From contig JANPWX010000151.1 in assembly GCA_024734555.1 (NCBI GenBank), positions 480,567 to 544,566 of the forward strand: 64,000 bases of DNA, in the 5' to 3' direction. Source of the DNA: Trochalopteron elliotii. Its lineage: Eukaryota; Chordata; Aves; Passeriformes; Leiothrichidae. The translations under genes and the position numbers were made by a program. Every line of letters begins with the position of its first letter. Positions within the stretch are counted from its first letter, which is position 1. The notes beneath the pieces were generated by a model, which had not been told where the DNA came from, did no database searches, and was given only the letters and a program-made list of their open reading frames with translations. Below are positions 48,866-62,182 of the stretch, one piece after another.

Positions 48866-51471
48866 TGAGCAGTGACTGTGTTCTAGGAGGAGTAGCTCAA
48901 AAAGTAATTTTGGAGCCAGTCATTCATATTTTGTCAGATTAAATTAATCCATACTGGTAGCAAGAGATTTCTGCTCCAAAAGGGGAGATTTGATAAAGTG
49001 GAAGTACCAGTTAATAAAATGACCCAGGCAGAGAAACCCAGGGATCTGAATGACTGCTTGCAATTTCTGCAAGTTCCTAAAAGGCACATAAACCCATAAA
49101 TCCACAGCAAGTTCATAAAAGGCTTTGTAACACAGGGTGCCTGTGGGAGCAGGAAAGCAAGCAGCAGACTTTTCCTCCTCCTCCTCTTCTTCCTCCCAAA
49201 CCATCCTCCATGGCCCAACCTCTCAAAGGATGTTCTCACACCCCACTGGTGTCGAGCCACCAGCCCAAGCAGCTCTGGGGCACAGCTATCCTCAGCACAG
49301 GGAGCAATTCTGGCTTCAGACCAGAGGAAAACAAATAAATAATAGTATTATTTAAATAATAATAATAATAATTTTGGAATAAAATTTTGTTCCTCTTGTT
49401 TACGGCGTCGACATGCTCTGCTCAAAGTGGGACACCAGAAAATTCAACTTACATCAGGGTTTTTTTTTTTAAAAACATCTTATTTGTGTTTGTATTTAAA
49501 ACTGTGCTCAGAGTTGATTTACACTTCAATAAAGAAGTAATATTCCTCTGGCAAGCATTACAGCTACTTAGATATTCCAGTGAGGACACTGTTTAATGAA
49601 AGCAAGAAAGAGTAAGAAAAACAGACAAACAAACAATTTTCTCTGCCTGTTGAACTGTAACAACTGTTTTACCTCCTATCGACCTTCATTAACAGGGGAA
49701 ATGGTTTTATCCAAGTATCCACAATAAAAACTGTTGGCAGCTCCAAGTTTGTGGAGATCAACAATTTGAATTTAATTGCAGAGGTGCCTTTAGATCCTTT
49801 TAGTACAAAAAAAAAAAATTAAAGAAATAAAAGTTGTGTGCTACAATACTCATCCAGTTAAGGAGTAAACAGCTCAGTTATTTACCAGAAGAACTGATTC
49901 TGTTTTAAGGCTAAGTCACATTTAACACCAGTATAAATATTACAACACACAGATTCACAGATGTAGGAGGCCAGGCTGGAGGTATGGAATAGAGACAGCA
50001 ACTGAAAGGATGTCTCCTCCTTTCCTGAATCACTCTGACAAGACAGAGAGTTCTACTGTCTTTTACTGACATTCTTTTTCAGGTTGCAGGAACACTCAGA
50101 GGAGCAGATTATATGAAACTGAGGCAATGATGAAAATGGATTTTAGTGGCAACTAGTCCAGACAAGCACTGCTGTGTCACAAACAGCCACACTTGGGTTC
50201 AGGTATAACCAGAAATCTGCAATTCAGTATCTGAATAGGAGTTGAAGATAAGGTATTGCTGTTACAGCCTGATTAAAATGCTGGAAAAGTTACAGAAAAT
50301 TCAATTTCTGAGGCTCAGGCACATAACATGTACCAACACTTTCTCCCTTGTGTCTCAGTCTTACCATTGCCACCAGATAACCAAAACAGCCAAAGCTGCA
50401 GAGTCCTTCAAACTTGCATTTAATCCTCTCTTTTGATATCTAACATGGAAACTGAGCAAAATGTGTGCACTTCAGAATACTGGGCAACAGATAAAAGGCA
50501 CAAAACCAAAAAAAAAAAAAAAAATCTTTTGATTCTCCAACCACTCAGTGTCACTTTAGAGTCCAACAGCTAAAAGGTACTAGCAAGAAAATGACAACCA
50601 CTAAAACACAAAATCTGGGAACAGAAGGTCTCATACATTATATAAATTGCACAATAAGCAGCCACAGTAATTATAGGCCCTGAAATGTGTAGAAAAAACT
50701 ATTTGTAGGTATGACAATATAACTTATATCCTTAAAACCCAGATTGAAGGAAAGAAATCAGACATTTACAGTTGCTGCTGATTACTCTAAGTGTTCATGT
50801 CAAATGTTGTCTCAATGCCAACCTTTGTGTTCATAATCTTATTGCTACACATTGTACATAACAACACTCAAGTGTGGTTAACTGCAGGCCTTAGGAATGA
50901 GGGGGGAAAACAATCATTAAACAGAAAAGAAACTGCCCTATGTCTTTTATCTGCCCTGAACTATGCAACAATTAAAAGCCTTGCCTAGTGTCAAATTTTA
51001 CGAGCACAAAAAGCTTGCCTACCTTCTGATTTTGGGATTTCCACAGCAAAAACTCCACCACCTTGGACATCCACAGTGCCTGCATGGGAGGGGGTTTTAG
51101 TTGGATTTTCTCGGGGGGGATTTTTTTTTAAATTAAATTAAGTGGGTCAGCACAGAGTATAGGAAAGTTACAGCAATTTTAGAGAAAAAAACAAGTTAAG
51201 AAAAACATACGCAAACAAAGCACTCACTGAGTTTTCAGTATCCTGATGGTATTAGCTGAACTCACTGTGTCTGATCAAGCCATGTCCCCATATGTTTTAA
51301 TAGGGAGTGTAAGAAAGGCCATATGAGGCTGCCTGGAGCCATTAATTGAGCTAATTTTCAACCACAGGGTCCTGGCCTAAATATCTCCAATATCCCTTTC
51401 TCCCCACATTTGGCTTTCCTTAAGATAATTGCAAAGGAACAAGCAGAGCATTGATTGCCTTTCTGAAATGT

Positions 51472-51506
51472 AAAATCTGCCCTGTATTCAGCAAAATCTG
51501 CCCTGT
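51472..51506 (+). repeat. Short tandem duplication, 21-bp period
   Basis: AAAATCTGCCCTGT occurs at 51472 and 51493 with a 7-base spacer. Both copies are identical. Confidence 0.9.
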
Positions 51507-53740
51507 CCTGAGTCAGGAATTTACTTCAGTGTCACAGTTAGAAAAGAGAACATTTTCACTTGTGCTGCATGAAAATGCACCCATGACACAGCACTTTTAC
51601 AGGTGACTCACAGCAAAGGGACTGCAAGTGATGCACACACTGAGGTAATCTGGCTCTTCAGAGCCACAGAAACCAAGTGAAAGGAAAATCATGCTCACTG
51701 GAGACCCAGGGAAGAGATTAATGTTTAGAAACATTCAGCATTTCAAGTAAATTTGAGCTAAAAAGCAGCTAATTTCTCAGGTGTTGGCAGGAGTGCAGAG
51801 ACAGGAGAACTTGAATGTGCCAGAAAAGAGGCTTTTTTCAGCAGGAGGACACACCAAGGCTTTGACTCCTCCAGACTCAAGTTCTCTAAGCATAGACCTC
51901 TCACAGTCAGGCTCATGGCATGACCATCTCTCTGATGTCATGTTTTTAAAATTTATTTATGGTAGAGTACCTGCCCTTAAGAGTTTAAAATGGAGAAGGA
52001 GATAATATCAACGGGGGAAAAGAAAAGGGGGGGAACAAAACCCAACAAACAAACAAAAAACCCCAAACTACTGTAAGCAATTCTGGCACTGCTCCTTTGA
52101 ATTAAATCAGGGGAAAAGAGTTACACAAATTTTCACTGTGGGCAGGAGCAGAAGGCTGACTCCATGATCAAAGCATCAGTTCGATGACATGAAAAATAAA
52201 CTTTATTTTAATTATATTTGTCTATGATGCTAAAAGAAGCAGTGAGTCCAGGGCAGCAAAGGTGAAGGAAATGGAGAGGAAACTTTGGAGAAGAGCAAAC
52301 TTTAGAGGAGATGATGCAAGAAGCAGGAGAAGGGAAGGGAGAGAAGCTGCACAGCAACCCAGGGGAAGGGTAGACTGCCATGGTAGGAAAGACATGCAGC
52401 TCATGGGAACTGACTGCAAGTGCAGGCAAGAGACAAAAGACAATCTCATTTTAAAGCTATCTCATCCAGCCAGCTGAAAAGCTCTGCAGATCTGCTTTGG
52501 ATGCCCCACTGTGAAATCCTCTAGACATCAATTTCCTTTGGCTGCAAAGTCCCTCCCAGCTGTAGCTCCTTCAAAAAAAGCTTCTTCCAGCACTGAAGCC
52601 AAGCATCTCGTGGGACATAAAACAACAAAAAAAGAGCCACACACAGCACTGCCTACAGGAAGGAAAGTCATCAGATTGCAACCTGATATTTGGATGAAAT
52701 TATCAAGCCCACAAGGCAAAGAAATATTCTGTACCGAGTCATCAGCAAACCAGACTAATTCTTCATCCAGCACTGGGTACAGTTTTCTCAGTCACAGGCT
52801 GCACCTCCCACAGAATGCTGTTACTTCATGGAAAGCACAGGTAACAAATCATCCTGTTTACTTTGCTGGCAATCTTCACTGCAGTGTCGAATTCAGAGCA
52901 GTATCTAAAAGGAAAAAAAAATCAACATGAAAATATGATGGTGTAACACAGAGTGAAAGCAGCCTGGTTTAGGTGGCAAGGAAAAGGTTTGTGCTCCTGT
53001 TCCCAAGAATAATATAAAGTCCACCCTGCCCTGAAATTAAATTTGAATATTTTTGAGCAGGACTCTCCTGTGTAAAAGGGAAATGTTTTGAGTGGAAACT
53101 CTAGGCAGAGTTGTGGTATCATGGATCTAGAGGTCAAGAAAGACTCTTACTGGCTTGAGCTAGTCAAGAGTCATTTTCTTCCTCATCTTCCTGTGAAAAA
53201 CAAGGTTCACTTTCTTGGTAAAACTTATAAGTTTAATAAAAATAAATGTTAAAAAAAAGAGACAATTAGGAAACAGAAAAACAAAGGAATCTTGGCCCAC
53301 CAAGAGCACAACTTAACTCACAAAAACTCCTTTCAATGTACCAGTTTGTTACATATCCAAAAGAACCCATGCATTATTCAAACTTTCCTTTGAGTTTAGA
53401 AATTCTTTTTTAGCTTTAACTCTCCCAACTTGCCCCTATTTCACTAATTTAGTATTTTATTACTCCTTGTAAATTTCTTAGTGGCACCTCTTGGTGGTCT
53501 TATGTCCCATTTTCTGATAACAGGATCAATGAATTCCTTCTTGGGGCTTTGGTTCATGGTTATCTTCATCTGGATAATTCAGGAATGCAGGAGGATTCCC
53601 TTTATCCTCCAGTTTAGCTGGTTTAGATATTGTAAAAACAGTTTTAACACTATGCTACAAACCAAAAAATATACATATTCATCACATCACCATTTCTAAA
53701 CCCTGCTAATAATAAAAGAAACTAGAAAAACCTTCCCACA

Positions 53741-53787
53741 TTATATATATAGAATTATATATATATATGTATATATATACATATAGA
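53741..53787. repeat. (TA)n microsatellite with palindromic core
   Basis: Interrupted TA repeats. ATATGTATATATATACATAT at about 53766-53785 is a perfect palindrome. Confidence 0.93.
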
Positions 53788-56429
53788 ATTCATTTTAATG
53801 TTTGCCAAAAGCCAACTTTATAATATGGATTTATAACATTCCTTATCTACCTACCACACTTCTGCAAGTGGCTGATAGTGGTGTGGGGTGGCAAAACAAA
53901 GGTTGCCATCATCAAAAATGAAAATACACAGGTTTTTCTCTACTTTCTGTGTACCTGATTGCAGCCTGTAAAGATCTGGATGAGAGAAAAAAAAAATAAT
54001 CACATGGTGGCAACATATTACGAGTTCTTACAGGAGTGCTGGAGAAACCTGACGTGATTTTTCAAAGAGAGATGTCAGTATCAGAGAAACTGTTCTGAAG
54101 CTGACAATTTTAAGGAAGACTAAATAAATATTACAAGACTATTTTATGCCATTGGCTCAAAGAAATATGAAGTAGCCAAGAGAGAAGATTTGTGATTTGT
54201 AGTGAGATGGCAAGGATTTAAAAACCCACCAGAAAATGGGAAATGAAGAGAAAAAAAATAGAAATTTCAAAAGTTTCCATCAATGAAAAATCAAAAATCT
54301 TCCTTTGTGTGTATGTGCCCATGGGACCATGAGTAGGAGTCAACTAACAAGGATTTAAAAGTCAGTGAAATGGCAAATTTAATAATGTATTCCACAGCTA
54401 AGGTACAACAAGCACAGCTGGGATGGTGTGGTCGGTACTTCAGAACCACATTAAAAGGGACTCTGTGCCCAAAATGACACACCAGTCCCTAACACACCTG
54501 ACTGTGATGTCTCCCAGCATTTATAACAAAACACCTGGAAGCAGTGCAGTGTTTTATCTCAGCACAGTTTCAGCAATTGGCTTTGTTTGTAAATCAGCAG
54601 CACAGAAAAGAGGAATTCCACACATAAACCCGACAAGTGGGAAATAAAAGAGACAGTACAACAAAGCTTTAATGAAACTCCTTCCAGCATTTGGGGGCAC
54701 TAATTATTTATGGAAAGATAGAGGAGCTCCTTGTCAAGAAGTCAGCAAAATAACATTTGTAATGCTCTGATGAAACACGAGGAGCTGTGTCATGTCCTTT
54801 CAGCCTGCTGGAGTGTGAAAGAGCAACACTTTTAAAAGTTATTAGAATTTCAGAAGTGGATAGTGAAGGAGATTTTTAAGTGATTTTTTTCCCCCCCAGT
54901 TGGTATAAGGTGTTAAAATGGACGTTCTATGAAGTTTCTGTATTCACTATCAAGACAGAATCATAAAAGGAAAAACATCAGAGAGTTTTGTGATGCCAAC
55001 CTACAGCAGCAGCTCAGCAGAGACAAATTCCTCTCAGCCCTTCCAGAACACAGGTGAGATTTCCCACTCAGGCTGATCTTCTGAGTGTCAAGGAGATCAG
55101 CAAGACACCAGGCAAACCTCAATATTCAGATCATTTGCAGTAGATATATTCTGCTTATTCCTGGTATTTTGGTATTTTGGTGTTTTTCCCTGCTGCACAG
55201 GAAGTGACCAAGCAAATGGCTTCTCTTTCACACAGTATTTAACTTTGGAATTCCTAGAGTGAAAGGGAGGAAGATAATTGTTCTTTTAATAACAGAAATC
55301 GATTTTTAAGACGTAGTGAGTGTTCAAAGCCCAACAGCCATGAATTTCTGTTACTCAGAGAGGACATAAAGCACCTGCACAGGTAATGGGGGTTGCCTTC
55401 AATAGCTCAAGTTTTCCTATTGTTTTTTTTAGAAAACATTTCAGTGGGTACAAGAACTACAAGGGGAAAAAAGTCTGTGTGACACTTAGAAATAAACATG
55501 CCAAAAGTCCTTAGTTAAAGGCACTACAAAGAGTTCCTCTTCATGAACAGATAATATATATTTCGTTCTAGGAAGCTAATTCAGTGTAAAAATGCAGCAG
55601 AAATTAAAGCCTGTGTTGTGTTTATGGGAGCTATTTAGTCAGGATAACATCTATAAAGGACATGAGGATTGATCCTGACTCTGACTGAAGTGAAAATTAC
55701 CATCTGCTCTGCATTAGGACCTTACCACCCAGCCTCTCTTGAAGTTCCTTTTTTCCTTAGCAAATCCAGTGCCAAAGGATTTTTCTCTCTCCCTGCCCTA
55801 ATCCAGTTTACTTCCTCTCTGTCAAATGTGTCAAGCACTGACTGGTTGGTGCATTTCTGTGCAAGTTTTACTTCAGCTGCCCATGGCAACAGAACTGACA
55901 CCTACCCACTTTTGGGCTACTCCCTTTTTGCAAGAGCTGCTGGGGAAAAAAAAAAACCAAAAAAAACCCCAAAAATTTCCATTTTCAAAAGTTGTCCTCA
56001 CATCAACTTTGAATTTGTAGCTCTTCCTCCCCTCCCTGGCATCAATTGCTCAATTGGGTTTGTTTCTCTTTGGATTTTTTCAAGAATAAATTTGGTAACA
56101 CAAGCCATCCTCACCCATGTCTCCTCCAGTTTAATTCCACTTGGACTCCACCTTTCTGAGCACAGGCCTGGGTATGCAATGTTTCAGATAAGGACTTGCT
56201 GCACTTTGTAAAGGCAGAATAATCCCTCGAACTTTAATGAAAATGCCACACCCAACACATCACAGCTTTAATTTAAAGCCAAAATGTATCAGTGAGCACA
56301 GACCATACAGCAAAACTCTAATGAGAGGCTTCCAAATTAGCAGAGACTCGATGTAGTGCAGCCTAAAATTCTTCTTTGAGGAACTTTACATTTTTACATT
56401 TAGGGAAAAGGAACTGAAACCTAATCTAA

Positions 56430-56472
56430 TTTTTTTTTTCTTTCTTTCTTTTTTTTTTTTTTTTCTTTTTTT
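56430..56472. repeat. Poly(T) with (CTTT)n
   Basis: A 43-base T tract with four C interruptions in CTTT steps. Confidence 0.95.
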
Positions 56473-58534
56473 GGGTACTCATTCCCTCCAAAATTTTCCT
56501 AGGGAAAAGCCAAATGGCACTGGGATACAACTGAGGAAAAATGTGGGTTTGTGCATTTAAGAAGTGTAAGAGAGAGAATCCTAAAGGACCAAAAAGCCAC
56601 AGGGCTGTGCTGGTTTGAACCATCTTGGATGCTGCAGTGGAGGAGTGAGGGAAATTTCTGGGTGTGTTCCAGTGCATAATCAACACAGTGGAGATATTTG
56701 CTCTGATTTTCACAGGGTTTCAGTCAGGCCCAGGGAAAACTAAAACTCAGCCTCAGATTAAGACAACAATGTGATGTAGGTGTTGAGGAGCTGTTGTGTT
56801 TCAGCTTCAGATACCTGTGAATCTGGTTTTCAATAAGTATTTCAGAGAACATCTGGATTCCTAAGTTAAACAAAAATGAAAGTTTTGAAAAATATTATTG
56901 TAGCTCTGATGAGAAACCCCCTTAAGTCCTTTTTTTATTATTATTTTGTAAAAATTTGAATATCCTGATATTGTTGTGTGTGAGAAACACCTTACAAGGA
57001 TTTCTGCTGCTCTTTATAAGGAGTTATTAGTTCTCTTAACAAATAGCCAGAAAATAGTTATGTATTTAGAAAAGACAAAAATCTTCCTTTCTCTCTCTCT
57101 CTCCCTGCCTGTCTCCAAAAATAAATCAGGAATTTGGTTCTCCTCTATACTCAGCTATTTTCTGCAGAAAGAATGATAATATTTAATCTAAGATGATGCC
57201 TTCTTGGGTGAGAATTTGGCCAAAAGCTCTCATCTGTATCTGCAAAGAGCTGCAAAAAGAGAATTCCTGAATTATTTTCACCAAAACAGCAGAAAATATT
57301 ATCAAGAAATGTTTCAATGTGTGTTGAATTCCCAAACCACACTGGGGAATACACTCACCTCTGCTTAGTCAGGTCACTGTGGTAATCTTCTCCCAGATTT
57401 AACTGGAAGCTCACACTGGGGATGACTCCCTGTACCTAATCTGAAGCTGATGAAAGGATTTCAGGCTCTTTAGGGCCTTCAATACAAATTTTTTTCACAG
57501 AAAATGACAGCTGTTTACAAAAAGAAAGCAAAAAGAGGAAAAGAATAAAAAAGAGAGGAGAGGAAGGAAAAAAAAATGAGTTTAACAACCCACACTGCTA
57601 CAAGCCTGTGGCTGCAGCTGCCATTAAGAGCCCCAGTGGCAGCAGAACCTGTCTTTCCATAAAGTTCTCCCTCTCCATCTATAAAATAATCCCTTCCCTT
57701 CACAACCACAAGTACAAACATAACCTGTATTTTCAACTGGTAAATTCATTGCAGGAACACCACTCGAAGTACCAGAAACCTTCCCAGGTTTTATAAATAA
57801 TTTCTTGCAATAAGAGATTTGTTGCTTAATTAAGTCCCTTGGAGGCAGCATTGCAAATTAAGAGCTTTATTTTCCTCTGCTTTTCTTCAGCAATCCCTCA
57901 CAGATCCAGTTTTCATTCTAGAATTGTTATTTATCCCTGTAACTAATTCCACTTTTGATGGATGTCAGATTGCCAAATTCATATGAACCTCTATCAGTTT
58001 CTGTAGTAAAGTAAGTTTTTAACAGAAAAATGAAAGAATCAAAGACATCAGCAAAGAGGACAAAAATTAATGGGGCTTTTTGTTCTCTTAGCCAAGCTCT
58101 CTGCCAATTCTCATGCCCTAGGATACATGGAAAATAAAATTAACACTGCAGCCAGATTTCTAAAAGTGCCAGCTGATAATAAAGAACGTAATGACAATAT
58201 TTGGAAACAATAAATGTGTGCAGAGAATATTACCCAAGGGTGCAGAGAATCCCTTTGGCTTCCACCTCACCCCTCCGAGCTTAATAAAACATTACTTACT
58301 ACACTGTCAAAATAATTGCACATTAAACTTCTCCACTCAGGCCAGGCTGGCCTTAAAATTGTGGCCTGGAGCTGTAGAGGATGCTGAGGTCTCTGCATCC
58401 CTGCACCCCACAGGGCAGCTGGCAGGTCCATGCCAGGATTGTGGGTGGCATCATCCCCTTGCCACCAGCCACCCACACTTGGGGCACAGAGAAAACAAAC
58501 CCCTGCCTGCTCAGGGAGGTGATTCTCACACATC

Positions 58535-59009
58535 TGGTGCCTTGAGAGGCTACCTGGGACAGAGGCTGGGCAGAGGTGAAGGAATAAAGGAGGTATTAAT
58601 TAAATAAAGGAGGTATTTATTAAATAAAGGAGGTATTTATTAAAAGGGCTTCAAAGGATACACCTTGGGCAGTACAAGAGCCTGGCTAAAGCTACACCCA
58701 TGATGGAAAACAGGTCATAAGTTTTCACACTTTTATAAGTTTTGGTCCATTTCCATATTGGGCTTAATTGTCCAATTACAGCTTCAGGTTATGAAGTGCC
58801 ATCCTCCCAGATTGCTCTCCTCAGTTCACTGTTGTTTTTATTTTTTGGCCCTGAAGCTGCAATGGAGTCCTTGGTTCTGGGGCTGGAAAAGGATTGTTTT
58901 ATCTAACTAAACTAAGAAAACTTGCTAACACTTTATATGAAGTTCAGAGTTATATATTAATGCACAACACGGGATCTGGATAATATGAAAGCTAAAACTT
59001 AAGGCATCA
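58535..59009 (-). mobile_element. Solo LTR of an endogenous retrovirus, 475 bp, reverse orientation
   Basis: Same family as the + strand LTR at 36794. Read on the minus strand it starts TGATGCCTTAAGTTTTAGCT and ends AAGGCACCA, sharing the 5' word, the TTGGACAATTAAGCCCAA-like block, ATGGACCAAAACTTATAAAA (TATA at 58737-58731) and the final TAGCCTCTCAAGGCA. The 3' part holds a threefold 20-bp module (58583-58643). Flanking tetranucleotides CATC and CCTC match at three of four bases, a plausible decayed 4-bp target duplication. It is longer than its relative mainly because of the extra modules. No retroviral coding sequence adjoins either side. Confidence 0.88.
58583..58643 (-). repeat. Threefold 20-bp repeat carrying LTR poly(A) signals
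   Basis: The unit AATAAAGGAGGTATTTATTA (+ strand) starts at 58583, 58603 and 58623. On the LTR sense strand each unit is a poly(A) module (AATAAATACCTCCTTTATT). AATAAA is intact in two copies (+ strand TTTATT at 58616-58621 and 58636-58641) and changed to TTAATA in the one at 58595-58600. The related LTR at 36794 has one such module. Confidence 0.93.
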
Positions 59010-61458
59010 CCTCTATGCATGTAAATAAATCTAAATATCTGTTTCATCATTCATCTGGTGTAGCTTTGTCTGGATAATACAGAGGCTCCCTCATGCACTC
59101 CTGTGTATTTTTCATTAATTAACAAGGAATATTGCAAACTAATTGCCTGCTCCTAAGGCCTCCAGCACCATGGATTGCAAAAAGCTCCATCATCAGTGTT
59201 TTCTCTGTCCTGCACACCCCTTTGGAGCTGAAGATTTTTAGAGCCCCCACCTTTCCCACCCTGCTGCACAAAGAGCAGGCAGCCTCTCTAAATTATTAAA
59301 ATATAAATATACACACCTCTCTCTAAATTATTAAAATATAAATATCACTGCTTTATTACAGAGCTGCACATGGGTACATAACAGGCCCCAAGCCCTCAAT
59401 CTTTCATTTGTGAAGAGTAGCAGTGCTTCTCTTCCCTATCAAATTAAATAATGATGCTGTGTTCTTCCTTGCAGGCCTAAACCTTGCAATTCTTGGAATC
59501 AAAGAAGACAACAAGATTATGGTATTAATACATTGCAATACTGTCCCAATAATACCTTCAAATCAAACAACCTATTTGCAATTAATCATTTTCACCTCAG
59601 AAAACTGCATGCTCAGACTTAATCAAAGCTATTAAAAAAAAATCTCCAAATACAAATTACACTATCTGAGCAATTGATTTGGAAACTCCTGACCAAAGGA
59701 CTTGCACTGGGTAGGTATCAGAGGCAAGGTGAAATTTTCCAGCTGATTTCAGCAGGATCAGGACAAGCCCCAAGGAAGGTTTTCTGTTCTCTCCAGTGTC
59801 ACCATCATCTGCAGCCACAGAGAACACGAGGGTCTGTGCTGGGGCTTGGCACAAAAACAATTTTGCTTCTTGACATCCTTGGTTGATTCAATTTTTTTTT
59901 TTTGGTTGATTATTTTTTGGTTGTGTTTTTTTTTTTTTCCCCCATCAATCCAAAGATGAGATACAAGCAGGTCAGTGCAGAAGAAGTTTTTGTTACAGCC
60001 AGGAAACAAATGCTTAAAAAAGAACCCCACAAAGACCTTTGAGATTACTGCCCATACATTCAAATATAAATACAGAAATTTAAGAGCCCATTCATTCCTA
60101 CACAAAGGCCAATCATGTAAATCCTGCCAATCTGAAAGGCTGCTGTACCTCCAACGATATTATAACCCAGCCCTTTCCCAGCTGGTATGAAGACTATGAA
60201 TTAAAAACAAAACAAAACACAAATGAATGAAAACAAACTGAAAAAAAAAAAGAAGAATCCTTGTTATGAAACAAGGAAAGTTTGACAAGTCAGACAAGTT
60301 CTACCACCACACACTAAGAACTTTCTCGCCCCTCCCTTGAAAGATATTTTAAATTTGAGGGATTATTTCCCTAATAACACAGCTCTAACTGAGTAGTAGT
60401 GAAGCATTTGTTTTGATTTGCAGGACAGAATGGCTTTCTTTGAAAGCAGAAAATCCTTATCCCAGAAATCCCTAGACTTGAAAAGCAGGTTTTCTTCACC
60501 TAAACATTGCTGTCACACTTTCTCCTATTGAGGCCTTCTGCTAAATCAGTGAAAACAAATGAAGTGAAATCATAATTATGTCTCAGATATTTTATTCTGT
60601 TATTCTAGATGCTGCTAAAATCATGTAAAAATGAAATGTGCCACCAAAGCCAGGTGGTTTGACATTTACCTCCACTGTTTTCATGACATGAAAGAAACCA
60701 CTTAAAGCTGGAAGCAAGAATTCTGTCAGGAACTGTTAGCCAGAAGGAAAACCCAGATTAAAATCAAACAGAAAGCAGAAAAACAGAGGTGATGAAGAGG
60801 AAAGAGAGATGACCAAGGACCAAACTGCAGCGGGCTAGACAGAATTGCTGAGCACTAGGTTCAGATATTGAAGAATATAACACTTCTGCAAATTAAATGG
60901 CAACAGTCCTAATTGCAGTAATAAATGTTTTTATCTCCATTTTTGTTACAATGACGTTTCTGTTGAGGATCTGGGTGCTGGTGAAGTGTTGCTACAAGTT
61001 ACCAGAGAAACAAAATACAGCAAGAGAATGAAATAATTCTGCTTCTTCTAAGCAAAGTGGAGATTTTGCACCCTCTGCAGGTTCAGGAAGATATAAAGAA
61101 CCTAGAAATATATCCATCCTGTAATAAAATACATTTTATACTTTATTTCTTGGTGCTGTGGCAGTGTCTGTTTTCCACTTTTAAGACATTCCTGAGTGTT
61201 GTTCTCCCCAAACCAAGCCACATATGATATTTCCTTTTCCCTTCTACTCCACTATATATTGTCTTTTTTCTCCATGTACTATTTCAAATTCTCTGTGCTT
61301 CTCTGCATGAGACACTTTTGACCATACACAGACTGAAAAAAACCAGCAGCCATCATACAATTCCTTGTAGAAACAAGATGATTTCAGGTAAAGCACAATT
61401 TTTCCCAGTGTCGCTTAGGGAAAAAAAAAAAAATAAAAGAGGGGCCAATGTTAAAAGT
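59010..61458. other. Noncoding DNA
   Basis: Holds a 35-bp tandem duplication (59284-59345) and T/G-rich simple sequence at 59891-59940. No gene supported. Confidence 0.5.
59284..59345 (+). repeat. 35-bp tandem duplication, two copies
   Basis: CTCTCTAAATTATTAAAATA plus TAAATAT occurs at 59284 and 59319, separated by ACACACCT. The 27-base copies are identical. Confidence 0.93.
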
Positions 61459-61730
61459 TTATATATATCAATTTAATCATGCAATAAAAATTATTTATAA
61501 AATAAATATTTTACTTAATATTATAATAATAAAATAATAAAAAGAAATATAAATAATAATATATGAAATAAATAATGAAAGTAATATAATAATACATATT
61601 ATAATAAATAAATATAATATAAATAAATATTTTATTTAATTACTATTAATTAATTTATTAATATTAATTAAGTATTTATACATAATATTTATAAAATAGT
61701 TATTTATTTATTAATTTTACTGCAAAAAAA
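61459..61730. repeat. Near-pure A+T block
   Basis: About 270 bases with only a handful of G or C, made of AATAAATATTT, AATAATA and TTAATTAA-like words without a fixed period. Confidence 0.92.
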
Positions 61731-62174
61731 TAATCAAACCTAATACACTGTCACAAAATAGCAATATAAATAGATACAGGAAATTTAATCAATGGACTTT
61801 GAACTTTATTTCCTCAACAGAAATGAATCCCCTAGAATATTAAAAGAGAAAAATCTTGACAGTGCTTGAGGAAAAAAAAAAAAAGAAAAATATAAATAAA
61901 TAACACTGTATTTAAGATGAAAGTGAGGTGGATGGATTTGGTAAAGCCAGTTTTATATCACTGTGCACCCTTATCTGATACAGCTGCCCTGGTACATGTC
62001 CCACTGCAGCAAATACAAACAAAGCCAGAAATTGATGATTCAAATTAGTGATGAAAAGACACATTGGACTAGTCTCAAGTCTGTTCCAGGGGAAGACTCT
62101 GCACCACTTTTCCTGATGCCTTCAATGTGTATTTGGAGCAGACAGCTGCTTCCAATTGCTTCTGAAACCTCCCC

Positions 62175-62182
62175 TGACGTCA
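62175..62182. promoter_or_regulatory. Palindromic CRE word TGACGTCA
   Basis: A perfect 8-bp cAMP response element in the context CCCC-TGACGTCA-GTGGG. It contains a CpG, which makes chance survival less likely in this CpG-poor DNA. No promoter is visible nearby. Confidence 0.35.

Larger units (their letters stand above)
48866..58534. other. Noncoding DNA with simple repeats
   Basis: No gene supported despite a 180-codon frame at 55669-56211. Contents include poly(A) at 50509-50524, a 21-bp duplication at 51472-51506, A/C simple sequence near 52030-52070 and 55947-55978, a purine-rich stretch at 52255-52350, (TA)n at 53741-53787, poly(T)/(CTTT)n at 56430-56472 and (CT)n at about 57088-57105. 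Confidence 0.5.

Noticed and set aside
55669..56211. Longest gap-free open frame, 180 codons on the + strand
   Set aside because: Ser/Leu/Phe/Pro-rich composition typical of T/C-rich noncoding DNA; runs through an A/C simple-sequence tract (Lys-Pro-Lys-Lys); no splice or family signal.
36794..59009. A single provirus bounded by the LTRs at 36794 and 58535
   Set aside because: The LTRs are in opposite orientation, 21 kb apart, each with its own flanking tetranucleotides, and no retroviral coding region lies between; they are separate solo LTRs.
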